Of a DNA stretch of 64,000 bases, positions 8,082 to 15,565 are shown piece after piece; positions within the stretch are counted from its first letter, which is position 1; each line of letters starts with the position of its first letter. The notes beneath the pieces are model-generated. The model was not told where the DNA came from and did no database searches. It worked only from the letters and a program-made list of their open reading frames with translations. This stretch comes from JAMLIN01 sp964476625 (GTDB taxonomy: Bacteria; Pseudomonadota; Gammaproteobacteria; Burkholderiales; Burkholderiaceae_E): positions 38,985 to 102,984 of the forward strand of contig CAYZBJ010000003.1 in NCBI GenBank assembly GCA_964476625.1. The letters run 5' to 3'. Made by a program: the position numbers and the translations under genes.

Positions 8082-10223
8082 TCAGTGCTCGCGCAGGCTG
8101 ACCACCGCATCGAGCACCTGCACGCCGGCGCCCCGCGGGCCGACCCAGACCGGATTGAGTTCGATCTCCTCGATGCCATGGCCGTGCGCGGCAACCAGCG
8201 CCGACAGCGATTCGACCAGCGCACCGAGCGCGTCGACATCGTAGCCGCCATGGCCGCGCATGCCCGCGAACAGTGGCGCGCTGCGCAAGCCCGCGACCAG
8301 TTCGGCCGCCGTCCGCGAGTCAGCCGGCAGCATGGCGCGGCCGACATCGTGGAAGAATTCGATGTGGATGCCGCCGAGCCCCAAGGTGAGCATGTAGCCG
8401 AACACCGGGTCGCGGCTGACGCTGACCAATGCCTCGAGCCCGCCGGCCGGCGCCATCCGCTCGACGAGCACGCCATCGATCCTGGCCTGCGGCCGCGCCT
8501 GCAGGACCGCCGCGACAATCCGCTCGTAGGCGGCGACCGCGGCCGCCGGATCGGCGATGCCGAGCGCGACGCCGCCGACATCGGTCTTGTGCACGATATC
8601 GCGGCTGACGATCTTCATCGCCACCGGCAGGCCGACCGAGCCAGCGGCCCGGCCCGCGTCCGCCGCACTGGCGACGACGCGCGCCGGCGGGACCGGCAGG
8701 CCCGCCTCGCGCAACAGCGCCTTGCCCTCGGGTTCGGACAGCGCGCGGATCGATAGCGCCGCGGGCCCGATGCCCTGGGTGAGCAGCAGGGGATCGGGCC
8801 GATCGGCGCAATCGGCCAACCAGCGTCCGTAGGCGATCCAGCGCCGGATCGCCTTGCCCGCATTGCGCGCGCTGCGCATCGGCGTCATGCCGGCGTCGGC
8901 GAAGACCCGATAGCCCTCGCCGAGCCGCTCGCTCATCCAGATCGGCACGATCGGGGTGCGGGTACGCGACTGGATCTCGACGAAGCGCCGCGCCGTGCCG
9001 CCGGTGACCGCCCCGTAGTCGATCGCGAACGGCAGGATGACGAGGCCCACCGAGGGATCCTCGGCAACGGCGAGCAGCGTGTCGTCGATGACCTGCGGAT
9101 CGGACAGCGTCACCGTCGTGGTATCCACCGGATTGCCGACGGCGGCGTAGCTCGGCAGCCGCGAACGCAGGCGCTCGAGCGTGGCCGGCGCGAACTCGGC
9201 AAGCTCGACGCCGGCGGCGCCGAGGATGTCGGCGGTCAGCGCGCAGGCGCCGCCGCTCGAGCCATAGACCGCGATCTTCTCGTTCCCCCGCGGCTGCGCG
9301 CGGGCGAAGAGCACGCCGAGGTCAACGAGCTCGTCGGCGTCGTCGACCTCGGCGATGCCGAGCTGGGCGAACACCGCCGAGTTGATGTCGGCCGCGCCGG
9401 TGATCGATGCGGTATGCGAGGCCGCCGCCTTCATGCCGTACTCGGAGCGACCGATCTTGAGCAGTCCGAGGCCCCGGCCGCTGCGGGTCGTGGCCAGCGC
9501 CGCGGCGACGAAGCGGCGGCCGTCATTGACGCCCTCGAGCAGGGACAGCACCCCACGCACTTCGGGCTGGCGGGAGAAGTGATGGATGAAATCGGCCACC
9601 TGCAGATCGGCCTCGTTGCCCGACGAGGCCCAGGCGACGTAGCCGCAGCCGCGTTCGCCGCCCTGGACCAGGTTGCGGCCCAGCGCCCCGCCCTGGGTCG
9701 CGATCGCGATCGGCCCGGGACGGAGGTCGTCGCGAAAGGCCGGCGAGAACGTCAGGCCGAGCCGCTCGCGGATGTTGACGATGCCCGGGCAGTTCGGGCC
9801 GTAGACGCGCATGCCGCCCGCATGGGCGATGGCGCGCATCTCGGCCTCGAGCGCCTTGCCGGCCTCGCCCTCCTCGCCGAAACCCGAGCTGAGCACGATC
9901 GCAAAGCGCACGCCGCGCGCCGCGCACTGGGAGATCACGTCGAGCACCGCGGCGCCGGGAATCACGATGATCGCCGCGGCCGGCACCACGGCCACGGGCA
10001 GGTCGGCGATGCTCGGCCAGCACCGGCGGCCCTCGATCTCGGCCCGCGCCGGGTTCACGAGGTAGAGCTCGCCCTTGAAGTCGCCGTGGATCGTCAGGTT
10101 GTCGAGCGTGCGCTTGCCGATGCTGTTCGGACGGTCGGAGGCGCCCACGAGGGCGATCGAGCCCGGGCTGAAGAGATCGGTCAGGTCATCGAAGACCGGT
10201 GGCTTGCTGCCTGCTTCATCCAT
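8082..10223 (-). CDS. ADP-forming acyl-CoA ligase (acetate--CoA ligase family)
   Basis: A 713-residue fused NDP-forming acyl-CoA synthetase. An N-terminal CoA-binding Rossmann domain has the motif GASDRPNSIGKRTLDNL. Succinyl-CoA-ligase-like domains follow, with a phosphohistidine-type motif ASHTASITG in the first half. The C-terminal ATP-grasp domain covers about residues 490-710 (MKIVSRDIVHKTDVGGV, ending near ELNPVWV). These enzymes convert a carboxylate, CoA and ATP to acyl-CoA with ADP and Pi. It is last in the TRAP/SDR/acyl-CoA dehydrogenase run, 45 bases after the dehydrogenase. This placement suggests it activates the imported acid. Which acid is not visible. Confidence 0.9.
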   Translation of the reverse strand: MDEAGSKPPVFDDLTDLFSPGSIALVGASDRPNSIGKRTLDNLTIHGDFKGELYLVNPARAEIEGRRCWPSIADLPVAVVPAAAIIVIPGAAVLDVISQCAARGVRFAIVLSSGFGEEGEAGKALEAEMRAIAHAGGMRVYGPNCPGIVNIRERLGLTFSPAFRDDLRPGPIAIATQGGALGRNLVQGGERGCGYVAWASSGNEADLQVADFIHHFSRQPEVRGVLSLLEGVNDGRRFVAAALATTRSGRGLGLLKIGRSEYGMKAAASHTASITGAADINSAVFAQLGIAEVDDADELVDLGVLFARAQPRGNEKIAVYGSSGGACALTADILGAAGVELAEFAPATLERLRSRLPSYAAVGNPVDTTTVTLSDPQVIDDTLLAVAEDPSVGLVILPFAIDYGAVTGGTARRFVEIQSRTRTPIVPIWMSERLGEGYRVFADAGMTPMRSARNAGKAIRRWIAYGRWLADCADRPDPLLLTQGIGPAALSIRALSEPEGKALLREAGLPVPPARVVASAADAGRAAGSVGLPVAMKIVSRDIVHKTDVGGVALGIADPAAAVAAYERIVAAVLQARPQARIDGVLVERMAPAGGLEALVSVSRDPVFGYMLTLGLGGIHIEFFHDVGRAMLPADSRTAAELVAGLRSAPLFAGMRGHGGYDVDALGALVESLSALVAAHGHGIEEIELNPVWVGPRGAGVQVLDAVVSLREH

Positions 10224-10268
10224 GCGTGATGCCCTCCGGAGCCCGAGGGGGATTCATCCTCGGGTTCC

Positions 10269-11411
10269 TCATGTGATCGCCGACATGCCGAGAATCTCGC
10301 GGCCGATGATCAGGGTCTGGACTTCGCTCGTTCCCTCGGGAATCGTGCCGCCCCGGGTATCGCGGAATATGCGCTCTATCGGGTACTCGGCGCAGTAGCC
10401 GAGCCCGCCGTGGACCTGCAGCGCGAGGTTGGCGACCTCGAACGCGGCTTCGGTCGCGAACAGCTTGGCGATCGAGCATTCGGTGCGGGCGTTGCGGCCC
10501 TCGTCGAGCGCATGCGCCGCGTTGTACGACAGCGCGCGCGCCGCCTCGACCTTCATCGTCATGTCGACGATGTGCTTCTGGATCAGCTGGAAGCTGCCGA
10601 TCGGACGGCCGAACTGCTTGCGCGTCTTCGCGTAATCGATCGACAGGTCGAGCGCGGCCTGCGCCGCGCCGACGGCGCCCATCGCGATGTTCACCCGCGC
10701 CGCGTCGAGCCCCGCAAGCACCTTCGAGAAGGCCTTGCCCGCCTCGCCGAGCAACGCCGACTTCGGCAGCCTCACGTCGTTGAAGGACAGCTCCGCGGTG
10801 CCGGTGCTGCGCAGGACCATCATGTCGAGCCGGCGGACCTCGTAGTGCCCGCGGTCGACGATGAAGGTGGAGATCGCGCCATCGCAGCCGGGGCTGAAGG
10901 TCCGGGCCGCCACCACGCAGAAGTCCGCGAAAGCGCCATTGGTGATCCAGAGCTTGCGGCCATTGAGCAGCCAGTGGTCGCCCTTGTCGTCGCAGCGCGT
11001 CTCGATCCCGCCGAGGTTCGACCCGATGTCGGGCTCGGACAGCCCGGTGCAGCATTTCAGCCGACCCGCCATCACCGGCTTCAGGTAGGCCTCCTTCTGC
11101 TCGGGCGTGCCCTGCTCGGCGAGCCGGTAGATCGTCCCGTTGGTGATGTTGAGCATGGTCCGCAGCGAGCCCCAGCAGTAGCCGAGCTCCTCGAACAGCA
11201 TGCCCCAGGTGCTGAAGTCGAGGCCGAAGCCGCCCTCGGACTCCGGCAGCCGGCCACCGAGATAGCCGAACTGGCGCAGTTCGGGAACCACCTCGAACGG
11301 AAAGCTGCGCTCGGCCTCGTGGCGGTCGATCAGCGGCGTGACGTGGTCCTTGAGCCAGCGCCGAACGTTGGAGCGCAGCAGTTCCTGCTCCGCGCCCAGG
11401 TGGTTTGCCAT
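10269..11411 (-). CDS. Acyl-CoA dehydrogenase
   Basis: A 380-residue FAD-dependent acyl-CoA dehydrogenase that introduces an alpha,beta double bond into an acyl-CoA. It has the substrate/FAD-site motif CTGLSEPDIGSN, the FAD signature RKQFGRPIGSFQ and the C-terminal region QVHGGLGYCAEYPIER-IFRDTR. IPEGTSEVQ carries the Glu position used as catalytic base in many family members. I chose the ATG at 11411 because AGGAGG lies 6 bases before it. A longer frame to 11441 would overlap the upstream SDR gene. Electrons would go to ETF, which is not encoded here. Confidence 0.93.
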   Translation of the reverse strand: MANHLGAEQELLRSNVRRWLKDHVTPLIDRHEAERSFPFEVVPELRQFGYLGGRLPESEGGFGLDFSTWGMLFEELGYCWGSLRTMLNITNGTIYRLAEQGTPEQKEAYLKPVMAGRLKCCTGLSEPDIGSNLGGIETRCDDKGDHWLLNGRKLWITNGAFADFCVVAARTFSPGCDGAISTFIVDRGHYEVRRLDMMVLRSTGTAELSFNDVRLPKSALLGEAGKAFSKVLAGLDAARVNIAMGAVGAAQAALDLSIDYAKTRKQFGRPIGSFQLIQKHIVDMTMKVEAARALSYNAAHALDEGRNARTECSIAKLFATEAAFEVANLALQVHGGLGYCAEYPIERIFRDTRGGTIPEGTSEVQTLIIGREILGMSAIT

Positions 11412-11434
11412 GCGAGTCCTCCTGTCGGCGAGCT

Positions 11435-12253
11435 TCAGCACATCACAAAGCCGCCCGACACGCCCAGGGTCTGGCCAGTGATGAAGTCGGCCCGCGTCGA
11501 TGCGAGGAAGCAGACTGCACCGGAGACGTCTTCGGGACGAGCAAGCCGCTTGAGGCCACGCGCAATCGGGTAGACCTTGAGCATCTTCGCGAGCCGCGGA
11601 TTGTTCTCGGGCGTCGCGTCGAGCGCGGTCGCCGCGCCGCTCCCGACGCCTTCGTGCGCGACCGCCCCCAGCGCGACCATGTTGATGTTGATCCGGTCGC
11701 GGCCGTGCTCGCGCGCGATCGCCTTCGAGAAGCCGATGATCCCCGCCTTGCCGCCCGAATACGCCGCCAGCCCGAATTCGCCCTGCCGCCCGGCCTCGGA
11801 AATGATCGAGACGATCTTACCCCCGCCGGATTCGATCATGTCGGGCAAGGCGGCACGCACGCAGTTCATCGTGCCCGACAGGTTGATCGAGACGACCCGC
11901 TCGGCATCGGCGACCGGCATGTTCAGGAAAGTGGGCGGCCGCCCCCCCTTCTCGCGGCGCTCGGGCGCAATGCCGGCGTTGTTGACGAGGATGCGCACCG
12001 GCTGGTCGAAATGCGCCTTCGCCCGGGCGAACATCGCCGCGACCACCGCAACGTCGGTGACGTCGGCGGCGACGCCGATCGCCTCGCCGCCGGCAGCCAC
12101 GATCTCCGCGGCGACCCGGTCGGCACGATCGGCGAACAGGTCGTTGACGACGAGGCGCGCGCCCTCGGCCGCCAGGTCGATCGCCAGGCGACGGCCGACG
12201 CCCTGGCCCGCGCCGGTGACGAGGGCGACCTGCCCGGTGAATCCGAAATCCAT
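11435..12253 (-). CDS. SDR family oxidoreductase
   Basis: A 272-residue short-chain dehydrogenase with cofactor motif TGAGQGVG at residues 13-20, the NNAG motif and a Y-x3-K active site in the form YSGGK. GGGKIVSIISEAG supplies the conserved catalytic Ser strand. GGGAGT before the ATG is a good ribosome site. Lying between the TRAP genes and the acyl-CoA dehydrogenase, it probably acts on a hydroxyacyl or alcohol intermediate of the same pathway. That role is inferred from position only. Confidence 0.9.
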   Translation of the reverse strand: MDFGFTGQVALVTGAGQGVGRRLAIDLAAEGARLVVNDLFADRADRVAAEIVAAGGEAIGVAADVTDVAVVAAMFARAKAHFDQPVRILVNNAGIAPERREKGGRPPTFLNMPVADAERVVSINLSGTMNCVRAALPDMIESGGGKIVSIISEAGRQGEFGLAAYSGGKAGIIGFSKAIAREHGRDRININMVALGAVAHEGVGSGAATALDATPENNPRLAKMLKVYPIARGLKRLARPEDVSGAVCFLASTRADFITGQTLGVSGGFVMC

Positions 12254-12356
12254 GATGACTCCCGTATCAGATAGTGATCGAACCGGGGCTGGCGGCGCGC
12301 TAGCGAGACGGCTGGCCCCGCCGGGCCGGTCGAAGCGGCTGGCCCCGGGATGCTGT

Positions 12357-13667
12357 CTATTGCGCCATGAGGCTCGGCAACCAGAGGGCGATGGCGGGGA
12401 ACACGGCGATGAGAACGAACATGATCAGGTCGATCACGATGAACCAGGTCGTGCCACGGAAAATGTCGCCGATGTTCACCTGGTCGCCGAGCGATGCCTT
12501 GACGATGTAGCAGTTCAGGCCCACCGGCGGCGTCACCAAGCCGATTTCGATCAGCTTCACGACGAGCACGCCGACCCAGACCATGTCCATGTTCGCCGCC
12601 TCGAACATCGGCATCATGATCGGCAAGGTGATCAGGATGATGCCCAGCGGATCGAGGAACATGCCGAGGATGATGTAGACCACGGCCATGAACAGGACGA
12701 TGTGCCAGACCTCGGTATCGCCGCTCTCGACGAAGCCGGCAGCGAGCGTCGGCAGTCCGCTCATCGTCATGAAGCGCGTGAGCAGGACCGCGCCGATCAC
12801 GATGAACAGGATGGCGGCCAGGCTCTTGACTGTCTCGACCTGGGATTCCCAGAACTGCCGCCACGACAGCTTCTTCATCGCCACCGCGATCACCAGCGCG
12901 CCGAACGCGCCGAACGCGCCGGCCTCGGTCGCCGACGTCATGCCGGTGTAGAGCCCGGCGATCACGATGAAGATCAGCACCGGTAGCGGCCAGACCTCGC
13001 CGAGCGCCCTCATCTTCTCGCGCATCGGCGGCTTCTCGTTCAGCCGCGGCGCGAGTTCCGGATTGAGCCAGCAGCGGATCACGATCATGGCGATGTAGCC
13101 GATCGCGGTCAGTACGCCAGGCAGGATGCCGGCGATGAACAGCTTGCCGATCGGCGTCTCGGTATACCAGCCGTACAGGATGAACAGGATCGAGGGCGGG
13201 ATCATCGAACCGATCGTGCCGGCGCAAGCGACCGTGGCCGAGGCGAGGGCCGGCTGGTATTTCGCCTTGAGCATCTCGGGTACCGAGATCTTGCTCATGG
13301 CGGCGGCCATCGCGAGGCTCGAACCCGATGCCGCGGCAAAGCCGGCGCAGGCGGCAGCGGTCGCGACCGCCAGGCCGCCCGGCAGCCGTATCAGCCAGAG
13401 GCGGGCCGCGTGGTACAGCCGCCCGGTGATACCCGAATGATGAGCGAACGCGCCCATGAGGATGAACATCGGGATCGCCGAGAGCGTCCAGCTCGCGGAG
13501 AACTCGTGCGGAACGGTGCCGAGCTGGCGCCATGCAACCGCGAAGTCGCGCAGGAACCAGATGCCGCAGAACGAGATGAAGATCAGGGCAAACCCGATCG
13601 GAACCCGGATCGCCAGCAGGGCGAGCAGTGCGACGATACCGATCAGGCCGGAGTAGAGGGGATCCAT
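12357..13667 (-). CDS. dctM: TRAP transporter large permease, DctM type
   Basis: A 436-residue inner-membrane protein with about 12-13 hydrophobic segments and the family phrases PIGFALIFI, ASGSSLAMAAAMSKISVPEM, LGMFLDPLGIILITLPI and TPPVGLNCYIV. It is the Na+-coupled transport subunit of a tripartite ATP-independent periplasmic system. It starts 7 bases after the small-permease stop, so the two are surely co-expressed. The 103-base gap to the SDR gene downstream holds two near copies of CGGCTGGCCCCG but no gene. Confidence 0.95.
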   Translation of the reverse strand: MDPLYSGLIGIVALLALLAIRVPIGFALIFISFCGIWFLRDFAVAWRQLGTVPHEFSASWTLSAIPMFILMGAFAHHSGITGRLYHAARLWLIRLPGGLAVATAAACAGFAAASGSSLAMAAAMSKISVPEMLKAKYQPALASATVACAGTIGSMIPPSILFILYGWYTETPIGKLFIAGILPGVLTAIGYIAMIVIRCWLNPELAPRLNEKPPMREKMRALGEVWPLPVLIFIVIAGLYTGMTSATEAGAFGAFGALVIAVAMKKLSWRQFWESQVETVKSLAAILFIVIGAVLLTRFMTMSGLPTLAAGFVESGDTEVWHIVLFMAVVYIILGMFLDPLGIILITLPIMMPMFEAANMDMVWVGVLVVKLIEIGLVTPPVGLNCYIVKASLGDQVNIGDIFRGTTWFIVIDLIMFVLIAVFPAIALWLPSLMAQ

Positions 13668-13674
13668 GCTGGTG

Positions 13675-14226
13675 TCATTCCGTTCGGACTTGAGCCGGCT
13701 CGATGCCGTGCGCGAACCTCGGGCGATGCGGTTTGCCGAAGCGGGAGATGTCCTGGATGATCTGCAGCGCCAGGATCGCCGACACCAGGGTGAATGCGAT
13801 GGCGATCACCCAGCGCACCCACCAGACCGGCAGGAAGGAGTCGACCAGGTAGACGACTTCGAGGATCTGCGTCTTCTTGATCGCGATGCCGATGGTCGCC
13901 CACGCGATCAGCGCACACAGGAAGAAGGCGATCAGCGACGAGACCAGCGTCGCGACCCGGCCGACCGGGCTATCCGGGTCCGGGATGAACAACTCGATGA
14001 TCAGGTGATCGCGGTCGTACTGCACCAGCGCCATCGGCAGGAAGCAGATGCAGACCATGTAGATGCTCTCGACGATCTCCAGCGTCGCGTGCACCGGCTT
14101 GTGGAAGAAGGTCCGGCCGATGACGTCGGCGGTGACGTTGAGCATCATCAGGATCGTGATGACCGACGCGAGCGCCGTCATCACGATCGCCGGACCCCGC
14201 AGGATCCGCAGGAGCCGCTCCACCAT
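13675..14226 (-). CDS. dctQ: TRAP transporter small permease, DctQ type
   Basis: A protein of about 183 residues with four hydrophobic segments, as expected for DctQ, which holds the large permease and helps dock the binding protein. A TTG at 14232 gives two more residues, but the ATG at 14226 sits 7 bases after GGAG and is preferred. It lies between dctP and dctM with short spacers. The charged C-terminal tail is not conserved in this family. Confidence 0.9.
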   Translation of the reverse strand: MVERLLRILRGPAIVMTALASVITILMMLNVTADVIGRTFFHKPVHATLEIVESIYMVCICFLPMALVQYDRDHLIIELFIPDPDSPVGRVATLVSSLIAFFLCALIAWATIGIAIKKTQILEVVYLVDSFLPVWWVRWVIAIAFTLVSAILALQIIQDISRFGKPHRPRFAHGIEPAQVRTE

Positions 14227-14251
14227 GATCAATCTCCGTCCGGCCCGGCGC

Positions 14252-15370
14252 TCAGTACGTCACCTTGCTGAAGATCTCCCGATTCAGCGCTTCTTCGTAC
14301 CTGGCGCGATCCTCACCGATCTCGGCGACGATCTTCTGCCACTTCTGGTGGATGGGCGGGAATTTCTCCATCATTTCGCGCACGCCGGTCAGGCGCCGCT
14401 TCTCGCCTTCGGCGACCGTCAGGTCGACCAGCTTGCCGAGGTAGCGATTGCGCGCGTCGAGCAGGCTCTGCTCGGGATCGACCCACGTGACGCCCTTGGC
14501 CTCGGACTCCTTTCTCGCGTTGGCAGCTTCTTCCATGTAGCGGAAGGTGATGTCGGTCGCGAGCCAGGCGAGATTGGACGTGATCAGCTTCTGCTTTTCG
14601 GCTGGCAGGTTCTCCCACTTGTCCGCGTTGACCAGGAAAGGGGTGCCGCTCATGTAGACCCCGAACGGCGCGGTGATCATGAACTTCACGACCTCGTTGA
14701 AGCTGTACGCCTTGAGGTGCGCCTCGGCGGCGTAGGTACAGTCCGCCTGGCCGCGCTGGAGCGCTTCGTAGGTATCGGTGATCGGAATGTTCACCGGTAC
14801 GCCACCGAACTCCCTGGTCACCAGGCCGAACGAGCCGGCGGCGCGAATCTTCCGGCCTTCGAGCTTCTCGGCCGAATTGAAGTTCTCGCGGCACGCGAGG
14901 TTGTAGTGCGTGGTCGACGCATGGACCATCGCGATCACGCCGTTCTTGCGCCAGTCCTGCTTGCACTGCGGGCAATTGAGCAGCATGTACTCGTTGGCCG
15001 CGGCGGTCATGACCATCGCGTTCTCGCCGACGCCGCCGTTGCGCGACGCGGATATCTGGTTCGGCAGTTCGGACGATGTGTAGGAGTCGATCACGTAGCT
15101 GGCGTCGACGAGCCCGTCACGCACCGACGCCATCGCCTGCTTGTTCTTCGCAACGACTTCGCCCGGATACCACTTGTACTTGAATTCGCCCCCGCTTTTC
15201 TCGGCGAGCTTCTCGAGCCAGGCCTCGATCCCCTTGTTCACCGCATGGTTCGCGGGCAGGGGGCTGGCCACGTTGAGGGTGATCTCCTTGGCGAGCGCTG
15301 CGCCGGAGAACGAGAACACGATTGCGGTGGCCAGTGCGGCGACGGCCCGGCGAACGGAATTCGCTTGCAT
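14252..15370 (-). CDS. dctP: TRAP transporter substrate-binding protein, DctP type
   Basis: A 372-residue periplasmic binding protein. The signal peptide spans about residues 1-27 and cleaves near ALA-KEITL. The conserved strand LEGRKIRAAGSFG contains the Arg that usually binds the substrate carboxylate. I start at the ATG at 15370, which follows AGGAGA, rather than at an upstream in-frame codon at 15412. An odd feature is a CPQC pair plus a third Cys about 25 residues later (ACRENF), in a family that seldom has cysteines. The ligand is probably an organic acid handled by the downstream acyl-CoA genes. Confidence 0.93.
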   Translation of the reverse strand: MQANSVRRAVAALATAIVFSFSGAALAKEITLNVASPLPANHAVNKGIEAWLEKLAEKSGGEFKYKWYPGEVVAKNKQAMASVRDGLVDASYVIDSYTSSELPNQISASRNGGVGENAMVMTAAANEYMLLNCPQCKQDWRKNGVIAMVHASTTHYNLACRENFNSAEKLEGRKIRAAGSFGLVTREFGGVPVNIPITDTYEALQRGQADCTYAAEAHLKAYSFNEVVKFMITAPFGVYMSGTPFLVNADKWENLPAEKQKLITSNLAWLATDITFRYMEEAANARKESEAKGVTWVDPEQSLLDARNRYLGKLVDLTVAEGEKRRLTGVREMMEKFPPIHQKWQKIVAEIGEDRARYEEALNREIFSKVTY

Positions 15371-15411
15371 GCTGGTGTCTCCTCCATGGTGAGCCTTGAG
15401 GCTTCGGGCCA

Positions 15412-15441
15412 ATTAGGCGACCAAACTTACCGTTCAGTCAA
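15412..15441 (-). promoter_or_regulatory. Candidate promoter of the dctPQM / acyl-CoA run
   Basis: On the minus strand TTGACT (15436-15441) and CCTAAT (15412-15417) are separated by 18 bases and lie about 40-70 bases before the dctP start. The spacer is filled by the operator-like ACTTACCGTTCAGT (15425-15438), so a bound repressor would block polymerase. The -10 is weak (4 of 6 positions). Confidence 0.45.
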
Positions 15442-15453
15442 TCCCTTGACCTA

Positions 15454-15469
15454 TCGGTGAAATCACCGA
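15454..15469. promoter_or_regulatory. Perfect 7-bp dyad TCGGTGA-AA-TCACCGA
   Basis: A 16-bp palindrome with a 2-base centre sits just upstream of the candidate -35 of dctP, on the side facing the helicase gene. Size and symmetry suit a dimeric regulator. It could equally serve the rightward helicase gene at 15566. Confidence 0.45.
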
Positions 15470-15565
15470 CCGACAGGACCCATCCAGTCGATCGGTCCCT
15501 GCAGGCTCATTTGGTGAGCCCGCCGCCCCGGAAGCTCGGCGCCTGTCCAGGAGCCGGCTGCCACC

